Below, piece after piece: positions 53,602 through 62,437 of a DNA stretch of 64,000 nt. The stretch is taken from assembly GCF_018130505.1 (NCBI RefSeq), contig NZ_JAFCKH010000001.1, forward strand, positions 744,001-808,000, read 5' to 3'. The notes below the pieces were generated by a model. The model was not told where the DNA came from. It searched no databases and saw only the letters and a list, made by a program, of their open reading frames with translations. How positions within the stretch are numbered: position 1 is the first letter of the stretch; every line of letters starts with the position of its first letter. A program made the translations under genes and the position numbers. The DNA is from Bradyrhizobium tropiciagri (GTDB lineage: Bacteria; Pseudomonadota; Alphaproteobacteria; Rhizobiales; Xanthobacteraceae).

Positions 53602-54569
53602 ACAAAGTCGGATTTGCGTTGGGTTTGCTGCTTGCGGCCGCCACGGCAACGCCAACGGTGGCGGCCGATCTTCAGAAAATCTCCATCGTGGTGTTTGGCG
53701 CGCCGTCGCTCGGGGCATTCCTGCCACCGGTCATCAAGGCGCAGAAGCTGGACGAGAAGAACGGCCTTTCGATCACCTTCGAGGAGCGAACCCCGGATGC
53801 CTACACGGCCCAGTTCAACTCGGGTGAATTCAAGGTCGGCGGCAGCGCCGCGCTGCTGACGGTTGGTCTCGCCGACGTGCGCGGCGTCAAGGTCACCTAC
53901 CTGTTCAACCTGTTCGACTATTGGGGCGCGGTCGTCACGTCGCGCCCGGACATCAAGTCGCTGAAGGACCTCGAAGGCAAGGATCTGGCCGCGGCGAAGG
54001 GCACCACGAACTACGTGATGTTCGACTGGTTCGCTCGCCAACTCGGCGTCGATACCGCCAAACTCTCCGTCGTCAATACCGCAACGCCGGGACTGGTTGG
54101 TTACGCGCTCGCCGACCGCGCCACGGCCGTGCAGCTCTGGGAGCCGGCCTATACCACGTTGCACGCCAAGAAGCCCGACATTCGCCTGCTCGATCTGCAG
54201 ATCAAGGACAGCTGGAAGAAGCTGTCGGGAAGCACCAACATTCCCTATCTCGGCGTTGCCGCGCATGTCGACTGGGCCGAGCAGCACAAGGCCGAGATTC
54301 CGAAGCTCTACGCCGCCTACAAGGAAGCGGCGGAGTGGGTCGCCGCTCATCCTGACGAAGCAGCCAAGTTGATCAGCGCCAAGGGCAGCGCGGACGACCG
54401 CAAGGCCATCGCCGAATTGATCCGCGCCAATGATCGCCTCGGCATGAACCTTCGTACCGCGGCCGAAGTGAGCAAGGAGATCAGGGCGGTCTACGACGCC
54501 GGCAAATCGATCGCCTTCCTCCCGTCCGATCCCTCGGCGGCCACCATCTATCAAGGACCGATGAAATGA
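53598..54569 (+). CDS. NMT1/SsuA-type ABC transporter substrate-binding protein
   Basis: A 323-residue exported binding protein (signal peptide cut near TVAAD). LPPVIKAQKLDEKNGLSITFEE and AKGTTNYVMFDWFARQLGV match the NMT1/TauA group. The permease (54566) and ATPase (55372) follow with four-base overlaps. It probably brings in the compound handled by the molybdenum hydroxylase operon. Confidence 0.9.
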   Translation: MNKVGFALGLLLAAATATPTVAADLQKISIVVFGAPSLGAFLPPVIKAQKLDEKNGLSITFEERTPDAYTAQFNSGEFKVGGSAALLTVGLADVRGVKVTYLFNLFDYWGAVVTSRPDIKSLKDLEGKDLAAAKGTTNYVMFDWFARQLGVDTAKLSVVNTATPGLVGYALADRATAVQLWEPAYTTLHAKKPDIRLLDLQIKDSWKKLSGSTNIPYLGVAAHVDWAEQHKAEIPKLYAAYKEAAEWVAAHPDEAAKLISAKGSADDRKAIAELIRANDRLGMNLRTAAEVSKEIRAVYDAGKSIAFLPSDPSAATIYQGPMK

Positions 54570-55375
54570 CAGCCGCACAGCTCGAGAGCTCGAGTGCATC
54601 GCGACTGGGCATGACCGCGCTGCGCGGTGCGATGTCCTATGTCTTGCCGTTCGCCGTCGTGGCCGGACTGTGGCAGTTCGCCTCGCTGTTCTTCCCGCCG
54701 TTCCTGTTTCCGTCGCTGGTCGACGTCTTCGCCCGCTTCGTCAGCATCGTGACCGAGTGGTCGCAATTCGTCGACGTGCTGGCGACCGTGCTCCGCATCC
54801 TGGCCGGACTTGCGGGCGCCTTCCTGATCGGCGCGGTTCTCGCCGTGCTGATGGCGCGCTCGCGGATGATCCACGATTTCCTGTCGCCGATCCTCACCTT
54901 GTTTCAGGGCATTCCGGCGCTGTCCTGGGTCGTGTTCGCGATCATCTGGTTTCACGGCATCGAGCCGCGCATCTTCTTCATCATGGTGATGACCACGCTG
55001 CCGGCGTTCTCGTTCCAGGTGTTGAGCGCGCTGCGGGCGATGTCGCGGGACCTGACCGAGATGGTCATGAGCTTCCGTCCGTCGCGCAGCAAGCTGTTCA
55101 CGGCGATGATCATCCCGGCCGTCCTTCCGGATATTCTCACGGCCTGGAAGGTCAATCTCGGCAACGCCTCTCGCGTCGTCGTGGTGGCGGAGCTGGTCGG
55201 CGCCACCGGTGGCGTCGGCTACCAGCTGCTGCAGCAGCAGCAGGTGTTCGACATGGCGGGCGCGCTCGCCTGGACGCTGCAGCTCGTGGTCTTCGTCCTG
55301 ATCGTGCAAGCGATCCTGACGCTGATCGAGAACGTTGCCTTCCGCTACCGCGCAGCCTCGGAGCGCACGCTATGA
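54566..55375 (+). CDS. ABC transporter permease (SsuC/TauC type)
   Basis: A 269-residue BPD_transp_1 permease with about six membrane segments. The EAA loop reads MSRDLTEMVMSFRPSRSKLF, followed by MIIPAVLPDILTAWKVNLG. It overlaps both neighbours by four bases. A single permease implies a homodimeric channel. Confidence 0.9.
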   Translation: MTAAQLESSSASRLGMTALRGAMSYVLPFAVVAGLWQFASLFFPPFLFPSLVDVFARFVSIVTEWSQFVDVLATVLRILAGLAGAFLIGAVLAVLMARSRMIHDFLSPILTLFQGIPALSWVVFAIIWFHGIEPRIFFIMVMTTLPAFSFQVLSALRAMSRDLTEMVMSFRPSRSKLFTAMIIPAVLPDILTAWKVNLGNASRVVVVAELVGATGGVGYQLLQQQQVFDMAGALAWTLQLVVFVLIVQAILTLIENVAFRYRAASERTL

Positions 55376-56142
55376 CGTCGGTGACCGGAATGGAAAATTG
55401 CGTCATCTCGCTCGACAAGGTGTCGAAGGTCTTCGGCAAGGCCAATAGCGCCGGCTTCTATACGGCGGTCGACAATCTGGACCTTAAGGTCGCTCAGGGG
55501 CAGATGCTGGCCCTGCTCGGCAAGACGGGCTGCGGAAAGTCGACGATCTTCAACATGATCGCCGGCCTGACCGAGCCGTCCGAAGGGCGCGTGACGGTCA
55601 GCGGGCATGACCCGTTCCGCGAGTTCGACGCGTTCAGGGGCAAGATGGCGATCGTCTTTCAGGGCGACCGCCTGCTGCCCTGGCGAACCGCAATCGAGAA
55701 TGTCGAGCTGGGTCTCGAGATCCTGGGCCAGTCGGCGAAGCAGCGCCGCAGCCACGCGATGAGCTGGCTCGAGCGGCTCGGCCTGCGCGGCCATGAGCAC
55801 GACTATCCTCACGCCCTGTCCGGCGGCATGCGGCAGCGTGTCTCGATCGCGCGCGCCTTTGCGACCAACGCCAACCTGCTGCTGTGCGACGAGCCATTCT
55901 CGGCGCTGGACGAAATGACCGGCAAGCGGCTGCGAACCGAGTTCGTCAAGCTGGTGAAGGAGAACGGCAAGACCGCGGTCTTCATCACGCACTCCATCAA
56001 CGAGGCGCTGGAAATCGGCGACCGGATCGTGGTGCTTAAGCGTCCGGCGACCATCGCCATCGATATCCCGCTGACGTCGGAGACGAGGGACGATGCGAAG
56101 GAGGCCATTCGCAGCCGGATTCAGGGAGCGCTTGCGGCCTAG
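55372..56142 (+). CDS. ABC transporter ATPase (SsuB/TauB type)
   Basis: A 256-residue ATPase with Walker A GKTGCGKST, MAIVFQGDRLLPWRTAIEN, signature LSGGMRQRVSIARAF and Walker B LLLCDEPFSALDEMTG. It energises the importer with the preceding permease and binding protein. Confidence 0.94.
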   Translation: MTSVTGMENCVISLDKVSKVFGKANSAGFYTAVDNLDLKVAQGQMLALLGKTGCGKSTIFNMIAGLTEPSEGRVTVSGHDPFREFDAFRGKMAIVFQGDRLLPWRTAIENVELGLEILGQSAKQRRSHAMSWLERLGLRGHEHDYPHALSGGMRQRVSIARAFATNANLLLCDEPFSALDEMTGKRLRTEFVKLVKENGKTAVFITHSINEALEIGDRIVVLKRPATIAIDIPLTSETRDDAKEAIRSRIQGALAA

Positions 56143-56164
56143 AACAAAAACCTGGGAGGGGAAC

Positions 56165-56965
56165 ATGAGTGCGAAGATGACACGCCGCGATGCAATTGCG
56201 GCGGGTGTGGGAGCTGTTGCCGTCACTAGCAACGTATCGGCCGCGATGGCGGCATCACCGGGAAAGACCTTCGTGCTCGTGCATGGCGCGTGGCACGGCG
56301 GATGGTGCTGGCGGCCGGTGGCGGACTTGCTGGAGGCGCAAGGACACAAGGTTTTCACGCCGACACTGTCGGGCCTCGGTGAACGGTCGCATCTGCTGAC
56401 CCGCGAGGTGAATGTCAGCACCCATGTCGTCGACGTCGCCAACGTGATCGCCTGGGAAGATCTCCAGGACGTCGTGCTCGTCGGCCACTCCTATGGCGGG
56501 CTTGCGATCAGCGGGGTCGCAGACAAGATGGCGGATCGAATCTCGTCCATCATCTTCCTCGATGCATTCCTGCCGGAGGACGGCGACAGTTTGCTCGAAA
56601 AGTCCTCACCCGCGTTCAAGTCGGCGATCGAGGCGGCGCTGGGCCGCCAGGACCCATCCTTCAAGGCACCGCCGGCGGCTGCCTTCGGTGTGCAGGACGA
56701 GAAGGATCGCGCCTGGGTCGATTCCAAGACCACGCCGCAGCCGATCGGCACCTATACCGAGAAGCTGCGAGTGCTCGGTGGACGCGAGAAGATTGCGAAG
56801 AAGACCTACATTCGGGCCAAGGGTTATGCCAGTCCGACCTTCGACGGCAACGTCGCCAAGCTGAAGGACAAGACAGGCTGGAAGCTTGTCGAGTTGCAGA
56901 CAGGCCATGACGTCATGGTGATCGCGCCAAAGGACCTGGCGAAGCTGCTGATCGAGCTGTCTTGA
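56165..56965 (+). CDS. Tat-exported alpha/beta hydrolase
   Basis: A 266-residue hydrolase with a twin-arginine signal (MTRRDAIAAGVGAVAV), cut near SAAMAA. VLVHGAWHGGWCW is the oxyanion segment, VLVGHSYGGLAI has nucleophile Ser109 and LQTGHDVMV has the His. It resembles plant methylesterase-like/salicylate-type hydrolases. Periplasmic placement suggests it trims an ester before uptake (inference). GGGAGGGG precedes ATG 56165. It lies 22 bases after the ATPase gene. Confidence 0.88.
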   Translation: MSAKMTRRDAIAAGVGAVAVTSNVSAAMAASPGKTFVLVHGAWHGGWCWRPVADLLEAQGHKVFTPTLSGLGERSHLLTREVNVSTHVVDVANVIAWEDLQDVVLVGHSYGGLAISGVADKMADRISSIIFLDAFLPEDGDSLLEKSSPAFKSAIEAALGRQDPSFKAPPAAAFGVQDEKDRAWVDSKTTPQPIGTYTEKLRVLGGREKIAKKTYIRAKGYASPTFDGNVAKLKDKTGWKLVELQTGHDVMVIAPKDLAKLLIELS

Positions 56966-57003
56966 ACAGTCGACAACAAGAAGAAACGGACAGGGGAGGG
57001 ATT

Positions 57004-57981
57004 ATGCGTAGGGCGATTGCCTTCGGGCTCTTGATGCTTGGTATCTGCGCCGTGAATCGCGTCGGCGCGGAAGAGTGGCCGAAACGATCGCTCACGATGA
57101 TCAATCCATTCGCCGCCGGCGGCCCCAACGATGTGCCGGCGCGCCTCTTCGCGCAGCGGATGGGCGAGGTTCTCGGCCAGGCCGTCATCGTCGAGAATGT
57201 CGGCGGCGCCGGAGGGATGAACGGCGCCAGTCGCGTCGCCAAGGCGGATCCGGACGGCTACACGTTTCTTCAGGGCACTGTCGGGACGCAGGCGCAGAAC
57301 CAGTCGCTCTACAAGAGGCCGTCCTATGACTCGACGAAGGACTTTGTGAGTGTCGGCCTGTTCCTGGAAGCGCCGCTGGTGCTGGTCGTTCGCAAGGACC
57401 TGCCGGTCAATTCCATGCAGGAATTCGTCGCCTACGCCAAGGCCAATGGCGACAAGATGCAGTTCGCCTCCGCCGGCGCCGGCTCGGCCATCCACCTCGG
57501 CTGCGCCTTGATGAACTCGGTCACGGGATTGAATGTCGTTCACGTGCCTTATCGTGGCTCCAACCCCGCGATGCAGGATCTTGCGAGTGGTCGGGTCGAT
57601 TACCTCTGCGACATCGTGACGACGGCAAAGCCGCAGATCGACGGTGGAGCTGTGAAGGCCATTGCAGTTCTCGACGACGAACGCTCGGAGGCGTTGCCGA
57701 ACGTTCCGACGGCTCGTGAGCAGGGTTTCGAGGTCAGGGCATATACGTGGAATGCCTTTTTCCTGCCCAAGGGTACTCCGCAATCGATCGTGGCAACGCT
57801 CAATCATGCCGTGGTGGAAACGATCAAGACGGACGATATCAGAAAGAAGCTCGGCGCCGTCGGCCTCAGGCTTGTCTCCGAGGAACGGGCGTCGCCGGAA
57901 TACCTCGACCGCTTCGTGAAGGACGAGATCGAAAAATGGGCCGGGCTGATCAAGGCCAGCAAGATCAGCATGGATCAATAG
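57004..57981 (+). CDS. Bug/TctC-family tripartite tricarboxylate binding protein
   Basis: A 325-residue exported protein (signal peptide cut near RVGAE). WPKRSLTMINPFAAGGPNDV, VENVGGAGGMNG and LPNVPTAREQGFEV are hallmarks of Bug receptors. They bind carboxylates and small organic acids for a TctAB permease, but none is encoded nearby, so it may be an orphan receptor or sensor. GGGAGGG precedes the ATG. It is probably the last gene of the MocR-linked operon. Confidence 0.93.
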   Translation: MRRAIAFGLLMLGICAVNRVGAEEWPKRSLTMINPFAAGGPNDVPARLFAQRMGEVLGQAVIVENVGGAGGMNGASRVAKADPDGYTFLQGTVGTQAQNQSLYKRPSYDSTKDFVSVGLFLEAPLVLVVRKDLPVNSMQEFVAYAKANGDKMQFASAGAGSAIHLGCALMNSVTGLNVVHVPYRGSNPAMQDLASGRVDYLCDIVTTAKPQIDGGAVKAIAVLDDERSEALPNVPTAREQGFEVRAYTWNAFFLPKGTPQSIVATLNHAVVETIKTDDIRKKLGAVGLRLVSEERASPEYLDRFVKDEIEKWAGLIKASKISMDQ

Positions 57982-58020
57982 CCGGAACGATCGGCGATCT
58001 GGGCTGATGGATCGAAACGA

Positions 58021-58040
58021 GGCCTGAGCCCTGTCAGGCC
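58021..58040. terminator. Hairpin after the Bug-receptor gene, within the 297-base gap
   Basis: GGCCTGA and TCAGGCC form a perfect seven-base stem around a six-base loop, 39 bases after the stop codon. It has no T-run but lies where the long operon should end. The remaining gap (57982-58278) also contains CGGCAT-AA-ATGCCG at 58088-58101, a possible operator for the porin gene. I see no small gene there. Confidence 0.4.
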
Positions 58041-58278
58041 GCTACGCCAAGCGGCGTACTCAAACCTGCATTCTCGCGGAAATGCTTCGGCATAAATGCC
58101 GCTCGCCCCATTGAAGGGTTCGTCGTAACCCGGTCCCGCTTTGCGGTCGTCGGTGCCAGGCAGATTCTCGCCGGTACATCGGCCCACCGCTGAGATCAGG
58201 AAGCCGCTGCGGCGGCGCAGGCATTGCAAGCGCAATGCGCCCGCAACGGATCGCACACACGCCATGGGTCGCTCGAGC

Positions 58279-59643
58279 ATGAAGAGGCATTGCGTGCTCG
58301 CCTTTGCGCTCGCGGTGATTGCTACCGTTCCGGCTGCTGCACAAGATCTGCCGGCCCAGGTCGGCTGGCGCTATGACGAGGACTGGTCGGTCTTGCGCGA
58401 TCGGAATCCGGCCGCGCTCCCCGACTGGATACCAGCAAAGTACCGGCCGCTCTCCGCCGATGGCAGCAGTTGGATCAGCACGGGTGTCGAAGCTCGCGCG
58501 CGATACGAAGGGTACCAGAACAATCTATGGGGCAGCGCGCCGGCGCCGGATGACGGATATTTGTGGCTCCGGCTGATGCCGCACGCCGACATTCATGCCG
58601 GGCCGGTTCGTGCATTCGTTCAGGGCATTGCCGGCTACGTTGTCGGGCTCGAAACGCCGCCCGGACCCGCCGACCAGACCGGCGTCGATCTGCTGCAGGG
58701 ATTCGGCGAAGCCGTTGTTCCTGTCGGAGATGCGATGGTCACGCTTCGAGGCGGCCGTGAGCTGATATCGCTCGGGTCCGAGCGGCTGGTCGGCACGCGT
58801 TACGGCCCGAACATTCCCCAACCCTTCGATGGCGTCCATGTCATCGCCGACGTTGCGCCGATTCGGCTTCAACTGATGCGCGTCGATCCCGTGGCGATAG
58901 GCCCGGGCAACTTCGATGATCACGCGTCTGATACCCGCTCTCTGACGGGAGCCTACGCCACCCTGCAGCCGGGCGGCACCGGCGTCGATGCCTATGTCCT
59001 CGATTTTCGTAACCGGAATGCCCAGTTCGAACAGGGAACGGGCGATGAGCACCGCCAAACCGTTGGCGTCCGGGTGTTCGGCGAGCGGGGTCCGTGGAGC
59101 TGGAATTGGGAGCTGATGGAGCAGTTCGGGCGGTTCTCGGGTGAGCCGATCCGCGCCTGGTCGCTCGGGACCGAAACAGCGTACCGGATCGAGCCCGTCA
59201 CGTTTCGCCTGCGTGCGGACATCATCAGCGGCGATCACGATGCCGCCGACCATGTGCTTCAGACCTTCAATCCAATGTTTCCCAAGGGCAAGTACTTCGG
59301 CGAGCTCACACCTCTCGGCCCGAGCAACATCGTCAACGTCCATCCCGGGATCGATTTCGACCTCGGCCACAATCTGACGATCGGCTTTGCGGCGATCGCA
59401 TACTGGCGGCAGAGCCGGGGTGACGGGATTTACGGCATTGCCGGAAATCTGCTCCGCGCCGGAAATCGGAGTGATGCCCTCCACATCGGCGATCAGCAGG
59501 AAGTGGTGCTCAACTGGCACCCGCACCCGCTCGTCAACGTCCTGGCTTCATATTCGCTGTTTGAGCCCGGCGAGTTCATCCGCCAGACGGGTCCCGCCCA
59601 GACCATCCACATGATCGGATTCGAGGTGATGTACCGCCTATGA
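58279..59643 (+). CDS. Outer-membrane porin, alginate-export (AlgE) family
   Basis: A 454-residue exported protein (signal peptide cut near PAAAQ). It has the repeated alternating polar/aromatic strands of a beta-barrel. Family features are SSWISTGVEARARYEGYQNN, MVTLRGGRELISLGSERLVG and DAYVLDFRNRNAQFEQGTG. The final strand ends MIGFEVMYRL, close to the usual aromatic terminus. It probably admits an organic substrate to the periplasm for the adjacent catabolic genes. ATG 58279 begins a good signal peptide. ATG 58264 is an alternative. Confidence 0.88.
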   Translation: MKRHCVLAFALAVIATVPAAAQDLPAQVGWRYDEDWSVLRDRNPAALPDWIPAKYRPLSADGSSWISTGVEARARYEGYQNNLWGSAPAPDDGYLWLRLMPHADIHAGPVRAFVQGIAGYVVGLETPPGPADQTGVDLLQGFGEAVVPVGDAMVTLRGGRELISLGSERLVGTRYGPNIPQPFDGVHVIADVAPIRLQLMRVDPVAIGPGNFDDHASDTRSLTGAYATLQPGGTGVDAYVLDFRNRNAQFEQGTGDEHRQTVGVRVFGERGPWSWNWELMEQFGRFSGEPIRAWSLGTETAYRIEPVTFRLRADIISGDHDAADHVLQTFNPMFPKGKYFGELTPLGPSNIVNVHPGIDFDLGHNLTIGFAAIAYWRQSRGDGIYGIAGNLLRAGNRSDALHIGDQQEVVLNWHPHPLVNVLASYSLFEPGEFIRQTGPAQTIHMIGFEVMYRL

Positions 59644-59747
59644 CGGTGCCACTCGACCGGCCGCGTCAGACGTAGAACCCAGTCTTTCCCAAAGATAGCG
59701 CTATTATAATTATGCGACCTTAGAATGTCGGCGCTCCGGATTATGGC

Positions 59748-59791
59748 TTGACATTAGTGCAATCGATTGCATATTGGTGCAATCGATTGCA
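59748..59791 (+). promoter_or_regulatory. Promoter with two identical palindromic operators
   Basis: TGCAATCGATTGCA, a perfect 14-base palindrome, occurs at 59758-59771 and again at 59778-59791, centre to centre 20 bases apart. The first lies between TTGACA (59748-59753) and a -10-like CATATT (59770-59775). The second covers the expected start site. The central CG and symmetry fit LacI-family operators. A regulator bound here would block the dioxygenase operon. Confidence 0.8.
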
Positions 59792-59805
59792 TAAGGGAGT
59801 CGAGC

Positions 59806-60735
59806 ATGGATGGAGCAGATCGTTCGTTATCTCCTGGCGGCGGGATCATCGATCGTCTCGATGATGTCACCCCGGCGGTGCTTCGGGCCATGTCCGGCGC
59901 GGGGGACAAGCGACTTCGAGAGCTGCTCGACGCTCTCGTGAGGCATCTCCATGCCTTCGCGCGGGAGACGAGGCTGACCGAACAGGAGTTCGAGTTCGGA
60001 ATCGAGTTCCTCAACCGCATCGGCAAGGCGACTCACGCGAGCCATAACGAGGGTGTCCTGTTCTCGGACGCGATCGGCCTGTCGACGTTGGTCTGCATGA
60101 TGAACAACGGTAACGCCGGTGCGACGGAGACCGCGTCTGCGTTGCTTGGCCCGTTCTGGCGCGCAAACTCACCGCACACCGAAAACGGAAGCTCGATCGT
60201 CAGGTCGCCGACGCCGGGCCCCGAACTGTTTGTCGATTGCGTGGTCGTCGATCCCGCCGGCAAGCCGATCGAAGGCGTCGAGGTCGACGTCTGGCAATCG
60301 TCTCCGATCGGCCTCTACGAGAACCAGGACGAAACGCAGGCCGACATGAATCTGCGCGGCAAGTTCACAACCGACGCGCGCGGCCGGTTCAGTTTCCGCT
60401 CGGTGAAGCCGGCAGGATATCCAGTCCCGACCGACGGTCCGGTCGGCGACATGCTTCGCGCGCAAAGGCGGCATCCCTACCGGCCGGCGCACATGCACTT
60501 CCTGGGCTTCAAGCCCGGCTTCAAGACACTGATCACCCAGATATTCGTCGACGACGACCAGTATCTGGAAAGCGACGTGGTTTTCGGCGTCACACGCGCT
60601 CTGGTCGGCGACTACAGCCGGCACGACGGCGGTACCCCACCGGCGGAGGGCGTTGGCGCGCCCTGGTACACGCTGACGCATCGCTTCGTCATGGAGCCGG
60701 GCGATGCGATCCTTCCCAAACCCCCAATCGAGTAA
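59806..60735 (+). CDS. Intradiol ring-cleavage dioxygenase (hydroxyquinol/catechol 1,2-dioxygenase type)
   Basis: A 309-residue intradiol dioxygenase with an N-terminal helical dimerisation domain (~35-105) and the catalytic beta-sandwich. The iron ligands are all present: Tyr171 (SSPIGLYENQD), Tyr225, His229 and His231 (HPYRPAHMHFLGF). The length and the DVWQSSPIGLY pattern favour the hydroxyquinol or catechol 1,2-dioxygenase group over protocatechuate 3,4-dioxygenase. It would open a dihydroxy- or trihydroxybenzene to a muconate or maleylacetate. ATG 59806 has GGGAG nearby. It is the first gene of the downstream operon. Confidence 0.92.
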   Translation: MDGADRSLSPGGGIIDRLDDVTPAVLRAMSGAGDKRLRELLDALVRHLHAFARETRLTEQEFEFGIEFLNRIGKATHASHNEGVLFSDAIGLSTLVCMMNNGNAGATETASALLGPFWRANSPHTENGSSIVRSPTPGPELFVDCVVVDPAGKPIEGVEVDVWQSSPIGLYENQDETQADMNLRGKFTTDARGRFSFRSVKPAGYPVPTDGPVGDMLRAQRRHPYRPAHMHFLGFKPGFKTLITQIFVDDDQYLESDVVFGVTRALVGDYSRHDGGTPPAEGVGAPWYTLTHRFVMEPGDAILPKPPIE

Positions 60736-60749
60736 TGAGGATGAGTGCC

Positions 60750-61499
60750 ATGTCCATGGGCGGCAAGGCCGTGCTCGTCGTCGGCGGAGCCGGCAGCATC
60801 GGCGCTGTAGTCGCAAGGCGTTTCGCGGAGATCGGCGCGCAGGTCGTGATAAGTCATCGCGATGTGCCGGAGGAGGCCGCCGCGGCGCAACGCGTCGTAA
60901 CGTCGCTTCCGGGCGAAGGGCACTTCGCCTCCGTTGCTGATGTTGCTCGATCGGACACGCTGACGGCGTTGCGGAGCGTGATCGAAGCACGCTGTGGACG
61001 GCTTGACGTCCTGGTCAACGCGGCGGGGTTCACCAAGCCGGTTCCCCATGCCGACCTCGAGGGCCTCGACGACGAACTGATCGACCGCATGTTCGCGGTG
61101 AACTGGCGTGGCCAGTTCGCGACCATTCGCACCTTCGCGCCGCTGCTGAAAGCATCGGGCGACGGGCTCATCGTGTCGATCTCGTCGATCGCGGGGACCA
61201 ACGGCATCGGGTCGTCGATCGCCTACTGCGCGGTCAAGGCCGGCATCGATGTCATGACCAAATCCCTCGCGCGCGTGCTGGCGCCCGAGGTTCGGGTGCT
61301 CGCCGTGGCACCCGGCGTCGTGGACACACAATTTGTGCCGGGACGCGGTGCCGACTTCAACCAGAAGACGGCGGCGACAACCCCGCTCAAGCGGGTGGCG
61401 ACGGCCGATGACATCGCGTCCGCGATCTTCGCCTGTTCGACCCATCTCACTTTTTCTACCGGCACGACCATCGTGGTCGACGGTGGCCGTTCGCTCTGA
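60750..61499 (+). CDS. Short-chain dehydrogenase/reductase (SDR)
   Basis: A 249-residue SDR with a cofactor motif VVGGAGSIGAVVARRF, NAAGFTKP, catalytic Ser in SISSIAG and YCAVK (Tyr159, Lys163). The C-terminus STGTTIVVDGGRS is typical. It reduces or oxidises a hydroxyl/keto intermediate with NAD(P). Several in-frame ATGs exist (60735, 60741, 60750). The 60735 codon overlaps the dioxygenase stop (TAATG), and 60750 has GAGG nine bases upstream. Confidence 0.9.
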   Translation: MSMGGKAVLVVGGAGSIGAVVARRFAEIGAQVVISHRDVPEEAAAAQRVVTSLPGEGHFASVADVARSDTLTALRSVIEARCGRLDVLVNAAGFTKPVPHADLEGLDDELIDRMFAVNWRGQFATIRTFAPLLKASGDGLIVSISSIAGTNGIGSSIAYCAVKAGIDVMTKSLARVLAPEVRVLAVAPGVVDTQFVPGRGADFNQKTAATTPLKRVATADDIASAIFACSTHLTFSTGTTIVVDGGRSL

Positions 61500-61510
61500 A
61501 GGTGCAAGCC

Positions 61511-62437
61511 ATGCGATCTCCTCGTGACCATGTCATCATCACATGCGCCGTGACCGGCAATCTGACGACGCCGGAGCAGACGCCGTATTTGCCGATCACA
61601 CCGCTGCAGATCGCGGATGCCTGTCTCGGTGCCGCGGATGCCGGCGCCGCGATTGTGCATATTCACGTCCGGGATCCGGCGACCGGCCGTCCTTCGATGT
61701 CCCTGGACCATTACGCCGAGGTGATCGAGCGAATCCGCGCACGGAATCCGGAGCTCATTCTCAACGTCACCACGGGCCCGGGCGGCCGGTTCGTTCCCTC
61801 CCATGACGAGCCGAAGCTCGCAGCGGAGGGCACGACGCTGATGCTGCCGGAGCGCAGGGTCGAGCATATCGCCGCGCTCCGCCCCGAGATCTGCACGCTC
61901 GATCTGAACACGATGAATTCAGGCAAGGAGGTGGTGATCAATACGCCCGGCAACGTCCGGCGGATGGCGAAGGTCATCTCCGACGCCGGCGTGAAACCCG
62001 AGATCGAGCTGTTCGATTCCGGAGATATCGCGTTGATGAAGGACCTCCTAGCGGACGGTACCTTGCAGGGGCCGATCCTGTGTTCCTTTGTGATGGGAGT
62101 TCGCTACGGCTTCCAACCCGGACCGGAGACCGTGCTCTACGCACGTAATCTGCTGCCGAGCGACGCCGAATTCACGGCGATCGGAATCGGCAAGGCCGCA
62201 TTCCCGTCGGTTGCGCTATCGTACCTGGCAGGCGGTCACGTGCGGGTCGGCCTGGAGGATTCGGTCTATCTCTCCCGCGGGCAGTTTGCCAAGTCGAATG
62301 GGGAGATGGTGACGAAGGCGCGCCGCATCGTCGAGGATCTCGGCGGTCAGATCGCGACCTGTTCGCAGGCCAGAGAGATCGTCGGCCTGGCGACGCCGCG
62401 CACTGCTACGCGCGTTGCGCAGGAGAACCGGACATGA
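61511..62437 (+). CDS. Beta-keto acid cleavage enzyme (BKACE, DUF849)
   Basis: A 308-residue BKACE family protein. Zinc-binding HIHVRDPATG (His50, His52, Arg54) is preceded by ITCAVTGNLTTPEQTPYLPI. TLDLNTMN, EIELFDSGDI, ALSYLAGGHVRVGLEDSVYL and the late motifs are characteristic. Members transfer acetyl-CoA to a beta-keto acid, giving acetoacetate and a new acyl-CoA. 3-Oxoadipate would be an attractive substrate behind a dioxygenase (inference). ATG 61511 is preferred, with GTG 61502 as alternative. Confidence 0.92.
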   Translation: MRSPRDHVIITCAVTGNLTTPEQTPYLPITPLQIADACLGAADAGAAIVHIHVRDPATGRPSMSLDHYAEVIERIRARNPELILNVTTGPGGRFVPSHDEPKLAAEGTTLMLPERRVEHIAALRPEICTLDLNTMNSGKEVVINTPGNVRRMAKVISDAGVKPEIELFDSGDIALMKDLLADGTLQGPILCSFVMGVRYGFQPGPETVLYARNLLPSDAEFTAIGIGKAAFPSVALSYLAGGHVRVGLEDSVYLSRGQFAKSNGEMVTKARRIVEDLGGQIATCSQAREIVGLATPRTATRVAQENRT

